A program made the translations under genes and the position numbers. Below are positions 1 to 6,433 of a stretch of 7,027 nt of DNA, piece by piece (position 1 is the stretch's first letter; each line of letters opens with the position of its first letter). The DNA is from SAR324 cluster bacterium (GTDB lineage Bacteria > Bdellovibrionota > UBA2361 > JAAZON01). The notes beneath the pieces were generated by a model. It was not told where the DNA came from, did not search any database, and was given only the letters and a program-made list of their open reading frames with translations. The DNA lies in contig JAAZON010000055.1 in assembly GCA_012797725.1 (NCBI GenBank), positions 1-7,027 on the forward strand, in the 5' to 3' direction.

Positions 1-744
1 CCGACAGAGACAGCAACCGCGACAGAAACAGCCACTTACACACCTAGTGAGACTCCAACTTTCACACCAACGGTGACGGCTACGCCGACAGAAACGCCTA
101 CTTGGACCGCAACTTCGACTGCAACACCATCTAGCACACCAAGCAACACGCCAACCCAAACAGCCAGCTTCACGCCTACAGAAACAGCGACTGCAACACC
201 AAGCTCTACTCCCACAGAAACACCCACGCCTGAGATCACAACGTTTGGTTGTGAAACCGTTGATTTCAGTGGCGTCATTAACGAGTTGAGGCAAAAAGCC
301 CGTGAGCAGAGAAGTTTAAATATCGCTTTTATGACCCAACTCTCAAAGACCAACAGACTTAGAGTCTCATTTAGGTCTGAGAATACAAAGCTGGTGTCAG
401 AGCTTCTTCAATATCTAAAATCCCTACCTCCGACAGTTCAACAATGTATGACACATCAATATTGCGTAGATGTTACCGTGAATACAGATATTATTAAGAA
501 ATACAAGAAGAATGTTGATAGGCTTTATACTCTTTCGAAGAAGATTCGGAAGGAAGTCTCAAAGTACCTAAAACCTGGCGGTAAATGTTCGGGTTCTGTG
601 TCCGAGTGTATCAAACGTACGAGAAAAGCAAGAAATTATGTCAAGTGGCTGGATCGGAGCACGCAACAGATAAGAAAACTTCAAATTAGCCTAATAGAGA
701 AGGTACCCACAGTAACAACAAAATGTGAAGTGCCGAAGGATTAG
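1..744 (+). CDS. Thr/Pro-stalk protein with six-Cys C-terminal domain (5' partial)
   Basis: The frame is open from the first base, so the gene begins outside the window; the GTG at 73 is an internal valine, not a start. Visible residues 1-80 are a low-complexity stalk of alternating Thr and Pro/Ala/Ser/Glu, with about seven Glu and no Lys or Arg. From residue 84 (base 250) a 160-residue domain follows, rich in Lys/Arg and probably mostly helical, with cysteines at visible residues 84, 149, 155, 196, 203 and 242. All six align without gaps to cysteines in the C-terminal domain of the gene at 1450-3858, with about 48% identity (77 of 160, counted by hand). The frame ends in a VPKD tail and TAG. 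By analogy with that paralogue the missing part probably holds a signal peptide and an N-terminal domain. I do not recognise the C-terminal domain; its function is unknown. The even number of cysteines fits disulfides formed outside the cytoplasm. Paralogy is certain; role is not. Confidence 0.9.
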   Translation, partial: PTETATATETATYTPSETPTFTPTVTATPTETPTWTATSTATPSSTPSNTPTQTASFTPTETATATPSSTPTETPTPEITTFGCETVDFSGVINELRQKAREQRSLNIAFMTQLSKTNRLRVSFRSENTKLVSELLQYLKSLPPTVQQCMTHQYCVDVTVNTDIIKKYKKNVDRLYTLSKKIRKEVSKYLKPGGKCSGSVSECIKRTRKARNYVKWLDRSTQQIRKLQISLIEKVPTVTTKCEVPKD

Positions 745-777
745 AACTAGGAGGCCGGCCCCTAATCTACTAATTTA

Positions 778-792
778 GCCACTTTTAGTGGC
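778..792. terminator. Weak hairpin between convergent genes
   Basis: GCCAC and GTGGC form a perfect 5-bp stem around a 5-base TTTTA loop. It lies between the convergent stops at 744 (plus) and 813 (minus). Read on the minus strand the stem is followed by TAAATTAG, which is a poor T-tract, and on the plus strand by no T-tract. It may help end either transcript, but the stem is short. A GC-only 8-bp palindrome, GGCCGGCC, sits just upstream at 753-760. Confidence 0.3.
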
Positions 793-812
793 CAAGATTG
801 CTGGTGCTGCTC

Positions 813-1151
813 TTAAAAATTTGTCAGGCTTAGTTCGTCAGAGATCTTGTGGGACTTCAAGGTTGAGAGTTCTATTGGGTTACAAGTTCGAGCCGCCACT
901 TCCATTTGCCTTTTTTGCCCTGGAGTATAGGAAGGATCTAATAGAGCGGAGCTATATTCCCTGCTCCATTTTTTCATCTCCTCAGCTAAAGCTGCCTTAC
1001 GATCATTTTCGGCATTCAAGTAATCCTTGACTAGCGAACTGCAATAATTAATAGGGTCAGTTACTGCCTTAGTATTATCAGCGCGTGCACCTGAAAGGAT
1101 AGCCAGAGAGAGACCAAGTGCTAAGCTAAAGTTTCTAACTATTGATTTCAT
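813..1151 (-). CDS. Small secreted protein of unknown function (112 aa)
   Basis: I do not recognise the family. The ATG at 1151 is chosen because it gives a clean Sec signal peptide: basic start MKSIVRNF, a hydrophobic core to about residue 20, and an ARA cleavage site before Asp25. It is also preceded by AGAGGA (1156-1161 on the minus strand) four bases away. A longer frame from 1190 would bury the signal peptide behind 13 mostly charged residues. The mature part is about 88 residues, largely helical and charged around residues 41-67. It has exactly two cysteines (37 and 90), which could form one disulfide in the periplasm, and no further membrane segment. It is convergent with the gene ending at 744 and divergent from the large stalk protein at 1450, so it sits between two paralogues without being part of their transcript. 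A small periplasmic accessory protein is plausible, but that is only inference. Confidence 0.72.
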   Translation of the reverse strand: MKSIVRNFSLALGLSLAILSGARADNTKAVTDPINYCSSLVKDYLNAENDRKAALAEEMKKWSREYSSALLDPSYTPGQKRQMEVAARTCNPIELSTLKSHKISDELSLTNF

Positions 1152-1449
1152 TGATTCCTCTTTCATTTCTTTGTCTGTAATGCAGCACATTTCAAATTCA
1201 TATTCTGGATATTCTTCAACTTTGCTTCCATTTAATTGATACGAGTATTCCTCAATTAGAATCTGTCAGATTGGCGCATCTAATAGTTTGAAAACACGAG
1301 TAATATCTTAATTCCTTAAGAAAATTCGCTAATAAGACGAAGACCTTCTATGTCGCTTCTAAAGTGGGTAGGGACCTTTTCACGCTCTCATCGTTTAGAG
1401 CGAGCTAGCCTTTGCCAGGTTCGACACAACAAAAAAGAGGATATAGGCA
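1152..1449. other. Divergent intergenic region with 5' leader of the stalk-protein gene
   Basis: This AT-rich region of 298 bp separates the divergent genes at 813-1151 and 1450-3858 and should hold both promoters. I see no -35/-10 pair good enough to call. The right end holds a hairpin (1383-1402) and the ribosome binding site AGAGGA at 1436-1441, eight bases before the ATG at 1450. On the minus strand, 38 codons directly upstream of the start at 1151 (1152-1265) are open in the same frame but contain no convincing start of their own. Confidence 0.6.
1383..1402 (+). promoter_or_regulatory. Hairpin in the leader of the 802-aa surface protein gene
   Basis: CGCTCT (1383-1388) and AGAGCG (1397-1402) are perfect inverted repeats with an 8-base loop, 47 bases before the ATG. 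There is no T-tract after the 3' arm, so it is not an intrinsic terminator. It could be an mRNA leader structure or an operator half-site pair. Only the inverted repeat itself is seen; a function is inferred. Confidence 0.3.
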
Positions 1450-3858
1450 ATGACCAATCACACCATAGTTAAGCTCTTTATACTGTCAATAATTGGGTTA
1501 ATCAATCTCTTGCCTAAGGTTGCTTATACTCAGATCCAAATAGATGATTTCTCTGCGAACTTCACAGTTTGGGATTACAGTCCAGACATTGCTGAAATCG
1601 ACAGGCCTCTCGGATCAGTGGCCAGCAGTGGCGCAATTGGTGGATATCGAAAATACAAGGCAACACTTACCAATCCAGGTCCAGCTGATGTCGGCATTAC
1701 TATTTCAGGTGGCACCCAGAATAATATCTATTTCCATGACGCTTACCCATCGTCCAAGGGACTTACAGAAGTTCTATGGGATGGGACAAACAATACCAGC
1801 AGCCAATCATATACTTTAAACGCAAATCTTGGTGATTCCACTAAAGACGGATTCAATGTCCTAGTGCAATACTATGATTGCGCGAATCGAGAACCAATAA
1901 ATTTACGCTTCACTGTTTGGGCCTATGATCCCATCTATTCAAATCCAGCCTCAGCAAGCGGAAGCGTAGAAGTCAAGTGTAACTCAGGTGAAAATTCAAT
2001 CATTGACAAGTACTTCTATCTCCCCTTCAAAAATATGATGGCAGATGATCCGGCAAAGGGGATGCCCAATTTCACTCAAATAGGTGCAATAAGGATGCTA
2101 GTCGATGGAAGTCAGTTCTACGGACAGGACCTACAACTAACGCTTCTTGAAGTTGGATGTGCAGAGTTCGATGAGCATGGCAACTTTCTCTGCCCAACCG
2201 CAACTCCATCTCCCACATCCACATCAACAAGGACCCCAACGGCCAGTTCAAGCCCCACAAAAACAGCTTCTGCAACACCTTCAAGGACTGCAACATCAAC
2301 TTCAACCACAGTCTACACACCGACTAGCACAGCCACCGCTACTAGGACCCCAACACCAACAAGAACAGGGACCCCGACGTTTACATCCACGATTACGAGG
2401 ACACCGACTGCAACCAACACCCGCCGAGCAACGTCAACACCGTTTGAGGAAGTGACAAATACCCCAACTCCTACGAGGACTGCGACAAGCACCTCAACTA
2501 ATACGCCACCTTACACTTCTACTCCAACATCGAGCCCAACTAGAACCTCAACTGTGACGGCAACTGCTACAAATACAAATTCTCCAACTGCCACTTCAAC
2601 AAATACTCCAACAAGCACTGCTACAAGCACAAATACGGCAGTAAATACTCCGACAAAGACTCCTACAAGGACGGCAACTGCAACAAGCACGTCAACTAAT
2701 ACACCGCCTAACACTTCAACTCCAACATCAAGTCCAACTAGGACTTCAACTGGGACGGCAACTGCTACAAATACTAATTCCCCAACTGCCACTTCAACAA
2801 ACACGCCAACTAGGACTGCTACAAGCACAAATACGGCAGTAAATACTCCGACAAAGACTCCTACAAGGACGGCAACTGCAACAAGCACGTCAACTAATAC
2901 CCCGCCTCACACTTCAACTCCAACTTCAAGTCCAACAAAGACCTCAACTGTGACGGCAACTGCTACAAACACAAATTCTCCAAGTGCCACTTCAACAAAC
3001 ACGCCAACTAGCACTGCTACAAACACAAATACGGCTGTAAATACTCCAACAAGGACCCCTACAAGAACCGCAACAAGAACCTCAACCAACACGCCGCCTC
3101 ACACTTCGACTCCAACATCAAGTCCAACCAGGACCTCAACCGTGACTGCAACTGCTACAAATACAAATTCTCCAACTACCACCTCAACAAATACCCCCAC
3201 TAGCACTTCTACCAGGACAAATACCGCTACTAGCACACCAACAAACACTCCAGTAGGAACCATGTCTCCTTCTCCAACACCAACTCCTACTCCGACCCTC
3301 ACCCCAAGCCCGGAATATACACAGTTCACATATACTCCGACTCCGTGTCCTCCGAACAAGAAAGAATGTATCTCCTGTGAAACTGTGAACTTCGGCGACG
3401 TCATTCAACAACTCAAGAAGACGGCACGAGACCAATGGAAGAGCAACTTGGCATTCATATTAAGGCTCGATAAGGGCAATAAGCTTAAGCTCTCATTTCA
3501 AGCACGAAATAAGGCTTTACTCGAGCAAATGTTGAAGTTCTTGAACTCCCTAAGTCCAGAAGTGCAGGAATGCATAGAGAATGACTACTGCGTCACTGTA
3601 TCAGTCAATACGCTCATTCTTAAAAAATACCGAAAGACTATCGAGCAGATCTACAAGCTCTCTCAAGAGATTCAGCGGCAACCCCTCGCTTATGGCAAGC
3701 CAGGAGGAAAATGTTCAGGATCAATTGAGGAATGCAAGAAGCGGGTACGAAATGCTAATCAATACATTAAATGGTTAAAGAGGGAGATTAATCGATTGAA
3801 GAAGCTTAATCTTACTCTAACATCAAAAATTCCAATTAAGACTACTAAATGTGAGTAG
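1450..3858 (+). CDS. Secreted modular surface protein: beta-sandwich, Thr/Pro stalk, six-Cys C-terminal domain (802 aa)
   Basis: The start is supported by AGAGGA eight bases upstream and by a signal peptide (residues 1 to about 27; hydrophobic core 9-21, cleavage probably near AYT-Q28). Residues 28-247 begin with IDDFS and carry IGGYRKY, VLWDG and a late FTQIGAIRMLV segment. This order resembles a beta-sandwich domain I recall from exported bacterial proteins starting IDDF...GG.R; I cannot name a Pfam entry. Residues 249-632 are a Thr/Pro/Ser stalk with about 22 Arg/Lys and only three Glu, including tandem 66-residue repeats. After C633 and C640, residues 643-802 form the six-cysteine domain (Cys 643, 708, 714, 755, 762, 801) shared with the gene at 1-744. 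The protein is probably exported and extended. The N-terminal domain may bind a ligand and the basic C-terminal domain may bind an anionic partner or anchor the protein, but both roles are inference. No LPXTG, PEP-CTERM or C-terminal transmembrane helix is present. The stop is 30 bp from the convergent kinase gene. Confidence 0.93.
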   Translation: MTNHTIVKLFILSIIGLINLLPKVAYTQIQIDDFSANFTVWDYSPDIAEIDRPLGSVASSGAIGGYRKYKATLTNPGPADVGITISGGTQNNIYFHDAYPSSKGLTEVLWDGTNNTSSQSYTLNANLGDSTKDGFNVLVQYYDCANREPINLRFTVWAYDPIYSNPASASGSVEVKCNSGENSIIDKYFYLPFKNMMADDPAKGMPNFTQIGAIRMLVDGSQFYGQDLQLTLLEVGCAEFDEHGNFLCPTATPSPTSTSTRTPTASSSPTKTASATPSRTATSTSTTVYTPTSTATATRTPTPTRTGTPTFTSTITRTPTATNTRRATSTPFEEVTNTPTPTRTATSTSTNTPPYTSTPTSSPTRTSTVTATATNTNSPTATSTNTPTSTATSTNTAVNTPTKTPTRTATATSTSTNTPPNTSTPTSSPTRTSTGTATATNTNSPTATSTNTPTRTATSTNTAVNTPTKTPTRTATATSTSTNTPPHTSTPTSSPTKTSTVTATATNTNSPSATSTNTPTSTATNTNTAVNTPTRTPTRTATRTSTNTPPHTSTPTSSPTRTSTVTATATNTNSPTTTSTNTPTSTSTRTNTATSTPTNTPVGTMSPSPTPTPTPTLTPSPEYTQFTYTPTPCPPNKKECISCETVNFGDVIQQLKKTARDQWKSNLAFILRLDKGNKLKLSFQARNKALLEQMLKFLNSLSPEVQECIENDYCVTVSVNTLILKKYRKTIEQIYKLSQEIQRQPLAYGKPGGKCSGSIEECKKRVRNANQYIKWLKREINRLKKLNLTLTSKIPIKTTKCE
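2461..3240 (+). repeat. 198-bp tandem repeat array inside the Thr/Pro stalk
   Basis: Counting from the Pro-Pro landmark, units begin at 2509, 2707, 2905 and 3097. The spacings are 198, 198 and 192 bp, so units are 66, 66 and 64 codons and stay in frame. The third unit lacks two codons. A partial unit precedes the first landmark, and the fourth diverges toward its end. Bases 2617-2702 and 2815-2900 are identical over 86 bp, pointing to recent duplication or gene conversion. Each unit reads as a Thr-x dipeptide pattern with landmarks NTPP, TSSPT, TATNTNSP and NTAVNTP. Recombination between units could change stalk length without breaking the frame. Confidence 0.92.
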
Positions 3859-3888
3859 AATGTTCATATTTCGATCCGACCGGTGGCT

Positions 3889-4827
3889 TTACTTAGCAAG
3901 AGCAAGTAGAGCCACAGATAAACTTGCGTAATCAGAAATCCGCTCTCCCAACTCAGACCCCACAATCTCACAAGCCGAAAGAGACTGCGGAAGGGCTTCT
4001 AACCTCAAAGCCACCTCCATTGCCGGTCTTAAAAACTTCTCACATCGAGGAAAAATTGAGCCAATGACAATTCGTTCAGGGTTCAATATATCAATTATGT
4101 AGGCCAATCCAAGTCCAAGGTAGCGACCCGAGATCTCAAGTATCCTTATCGCTAAGGCATCTCCTTTTTTTGCAGCCTCACCAACCTCTTTTGCTGTAGC
4201 GTCCTCACCCAATATTGTTGAGGTTTTCCAGGCTGCAAATTCTCGTTTGGCAAGCTGCTTAATACCCGATCCTGAACAGAATCCCTCAAAACTGCCGGAT
4301 TTATGAACTCCAATAGGACCATTCTTCTCAAGCCTTATATGCCCCACCTCTCCCGAATAACAATTTGCACCTCGATAAATATTCCCATTTATAATTATTC
4401 CAGCACCCATCCCAGTCCCAAAGGTCAGATAGACCATGTCCTTACAGCCTCGTCCAGCGCCAAACAATAATTCCGCGCAAGCTCCGGCATTTGCATCATT
4501 ATCAAGAAAAGCTGGCACACAGAATTTCTCATTAAAGATGCGAATAATCGGAACATTTACCCATGATTGTAGATTTGGAGGAGCATTGATTATCCCCTTT
4601 TCCGGGTCCAATGGTGACCCGCAGGAAATCCCAACTGCTTCTAAATGGCATTTACTAGTTTCTATAAATCTCTCAGAAATACAAAGAAACCTCTCCACTG
4701 CAGGATCTGGCCCTCTTGTCTCATCGGTCGGGAACTCTTCGCGCTTTATTACCTCTCCCTTTCTATTTCCGAGACATACAGTGCATTTGGTTCCTCCAAT
4801 ATCAATTCCCAAGACCATATTATTCAT
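3889..4827 (-). CDS. ROK-family sugar kinase (glucokinase-like), zinc-motif-less subgroup
   Basis: Predicted to phosphorylate a hexose or N-acyl-hexosamine with ATP in the cytoplasm; the exact sugar cannot be read from sequence. The 312 aa length is normal for a ROK kinase without a DNA-binding domain, so this is an enzyme and not a NagC/XylR-type repressor. Motifs: phosphate-1 loop DIGGTK at residues 9-14, catalytic region LDNDANAG at 108-115 with Asp111 as the likely base, phosphate-2 loop FGTGMGAG at 136-143, and GEVGH at 159-163 with the sugar-contacting Glu160 and His163. The usual CxCGxxGCxE zinc motif that follows is replaced by GVHKSGSFEGFCSG (173-186), which keeps SFEG but loses the paired cysteines. 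The ATG at 4827 is preceded by GAAGAG six bases upstream, which favours it over the ATG three codons later. The gene is convergent with the stalk-protein gene and divergent from proline dehydrogenase across 116 bp, so it is probably transcribed alone. Confidence 0.93.
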   Translation of the reverse strand: MNNMVLGIDIGGTKCTVCLGNRKGEVIKREEFPTDETRGPDPAVERFLCISERFIETSKCHLEAVGISCGSPLDPEKGIINAPPNLQSWVNVPIIRIFNEKFCVPAFLDNDANAGACAELLFGAGRGCKDMVYLTFGTGMGAGIIINGNIYRGANCYSGEVGHIRLEKNGPIGVHKSGSFEGFCSGSGIKQLAKREFAAWKTSTILGEDATAKEVGEAAKKGDALAIRILEISGRYLGLGLAYIIDILNPERIVIGSIFPRCEKFLRPAMEVALRLEALPQSLSACEIVGSELGERISDYASLSVALLALAK

Positions 4828-4943
4828 ATCAAACTCTTCATGAATTAAAGCCGATTTGATTGATCGTATTCATAATGCGGTGTAAAAAGTAATGCAAGGG
4901 AAAAAACCGAACCCCATAATACTATTTTTTTGGTTTAACAGTT

Positions 4944-6131
4944 ATGCAAGAATGCAAAAATTTCGATCCTGAGGCCACAGAATTTGTCTTCAGCAAGCTT
5001 ACAAACACCGATCTTCGAAGAGCTTATTTTCTCTTTTGGTGCATGGCTCATCCATCACTAAACCGACTCGGTCAGTTTCTAATCAACTCTTCCTTCAAAT
5101 TTAATATCCCAATTGAGTGGTTTGTTGAGGCTACCATTTTTCGTCAATTTTGTGGAGGTACAACGCTCGAAAAGACTGTTTCCGTTATCGACTCATTATG
5201 GTCATCGTCGATAGGGTCAATATTGGATTTATCAATCGAGGGGAATGACACGGAGAGTTCCCGCGATCGCACCGCTAATGAAATAGCAAGCGGTATAGTT
5301 TTTTCGGTATCCATCAAACCAAAAGTGCCTATGTTTGCCGTGAAGCTGACCGGGCTCTTTGATTTCAACATACTGGAGAAGAAGCATGCCAGGATTCCGC
5401 TTAATGACATTGAAACCAAGCAATACAAGCTCGGACTCCAAAGAATAGAGACAATCTCCAAAGCCGCCCATGACAACGACATCGCCATTTCTATTGATGC
5501 AGAACAGTCGTGGATCCAGGATCCTATTGATGAAATATGCTTGGATTTAATGCGCCGCTATAATAAGACCAAGCCAATCATTGGCACCACTTTTCAATTC
5601 TATCGACATGATAGGATTGGTTATTTTCAGAACCTCTTAGAAACTGCAAAAAAAGAATCCTTCGTCCTTGCATTCAAAGCGGTACGGGGTGCTTACATGG
5701 AGTCCGAACGAGAGCGGGCTAAACAGTTGGGTTATTTAAGCCCCATTCATCCCAACAAACAAAGTACTGATGAAGCTTTCAATTCCGCTTTAGAGATTAC
5801 TATAAAAAACATCTCCCACCTTTCTTTTTGGATAGCCACACATAACCAGGAAAGCTGTCTTTATGCGATTAAACTGATGTCTGAAAAGGGGCTAAAAGCT
5901 TCAGATCCAAGAATCTCTTTTGCCCAGTTGAGGGGCATGTCAGATAACATTTCATATAATCTGGCTCATGCTGGCTATCGGGTAGCAAAATATCTTCCCT
6001 TTGGTCCAGTAAAGCATGTTCTTCCCTATCTTTTCCGCCGAGCTGATGAGAACACCGCTGTCTCCAGAGAACAACCCGCAAGAGAACTAGAATTCATTCG
6101 TAGAGAGATGAAACGGCGTAAGTTGCTGTAA
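4944..6131 (+). CDS. Proline dehydrogenase, monofunctional, eukaryote/Bacteroidota-like
   Basis: FAD enzyme that oxidises L-proline to pyrroline-5-carboxylate, the first step of proline catabolism, passing electrons to the quinone pool at the membrane. The 395 aa form a single PRODH barrel without a P5C-dehydrogenase domain or PutA DNA-binding domain. Visible motifs: FCGG and ILDLSIEG near residues 69-100; AVKLTGL with Lys134; ISIDAEQSW with Asp185; FKAVRGAYMESER (244-256); ATHN (298-301); QLRGMSDNISYNLAHAGY (328-345); KYLPFGPV with Tyr350; and RRADEN (365-370), whose Arg pair binds the proline carboxylate in this family. The DAEQ, RGAYM, KY.P.GPV and RRA.EN blocks match mitochondrial-type enzymes better than PutA. 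No good Shine-Dalgarno sequence precedes the ATG, and the frame is closed by TAA at 4917-4919 with no other start between, so 4944 is the earliest start. A CATAAT at 4915-4920 could be a -10 element. No partner dehydrogenase lies nearby. Confidence 0.95.
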   Translation: MQECKNFDPEATEFVFSKLTNTDLRRAYFLFWCMAHPSLNRLGQFLINSSFKFNIPIEWFVEATIFRQFCGGTTLEKTVSVIDSLWSSSIGSILDLSIEGNDTESSRDRTANEIASGIVFSVSIKPKVPMFAVKLTGLFDFNILEKKHARIPLNDIETKQYKLGLQRIETISKAAHDNDIAISIDAEQSWIQDPIDEICLDLMRRYNKTKPIIGTTFQFYRHDRIGYFQNLLETAKKESFVLAFKAVRGAYMESERERAKQLGYLSPIHPNKQSTDEAFNSALEITIKNISHLSFWIATHNQESCLYAIKLMSEKGLKASDPRISFAQLRGMSDNISYNLAHAGYRVAKYLPFGPVKHVLPYLFRRADENTAVSREQPARELEFIRREMKRRKLL

Positions 6132-6433
6132 AATTAGTGCCGAATCAATTGTTTAATCTGAAATTAAGCACTTAAGCTTTTTATTCATTAGGTCGATCTA
6201 CTTAATGTGCAACATCCACTCAGGCATTCTGATCCTGACTGCAACATGAGAAACCTTATCAAGCACGACTCTCCAAATTCAGTTATGCCTTGCTGAACGC
6301 CATGTTGAAATAGTCGGATTATAGGGGTCTTTTGAACTTGTTAAACTAAAACTCATTAATATTTCGACTTTAGAAACTTTCATTAGATTCCGAACATTAT
6401 CTTAGTAAAGACAACAACAAAGCGGGAAGGGTT
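6132..6433. other. Gene-free gap between proline dehydrogenase and the receiver gene
   Basis: No ORF longer than about 20 codons is convincing on either strand. Near the left end AAGC/GCTT (6166-6179) followed by TTTTT is a very weak terminator-like element for the upstream gene. TCAGG (6220-6224) and CCTGA (6234-6238) form a 5-bp stem. TGCAACAT occurs at 6208 and 6240, 32 bp apart, and CAACATG (6242) is inverted as CATGTTG at 6301. A possible promoter for the receiver gene is TTGAAC (6332-6337), 17 bp, ATTAAT (6355-6360); each hexamer matches the sigma-70 consensus at only four of six bases. None of these is strong. Confidence 0.5.

Noticed and set aside
36..353. Minus-strand ORF with VGV-type repeats
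   Set aside because: It is the complement of the Thr/Pro stalk code: ACN and CCN codons read backwards give Val/Gly-rich frames that lack stops. The plus frame has the stalk and domain homology.
73..744. GTG at 73 as the true start of the first gene
   Set aside because: The frame is open back to base 1 with the same Thr/Pro pattern, and no ribosome binding site precedes the GTG. It is an internal Val codon.
753..760. GGCCGGCC palindrome in an AT-rich gap
   Set aside because: A single GC-rich 8-mer between genes. It is not repeated elsewhere in the window and no function can be assigned.
788..1030. 80-codon plus-strand ORF
   Set aside because: It lies opposite the small secreted gene, which has a clear signal peptide and ribosome binding site. 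The plus frame has neither.
2461..3240. Tandem repeats as a possible CRISPR array
   Set aside because: The repeats are in frame, 198 bp long, without unique spacers, and encode a Thr/Pro stalk.
2511..3404. Three long minus-strand ORFs rich in Val-Gly or Val-Ala repeats
   Set aside because: Same cause as above: antisense shadows of the 198-bp Thr/Pro repeats, without a start context, signal or independent conservation.
4436..4848. Plus-strand ORFs of 135 and 67 codons
   Set aside because: They are antisense to the kinase catalytic region, whose family motifs fix the coding strand.
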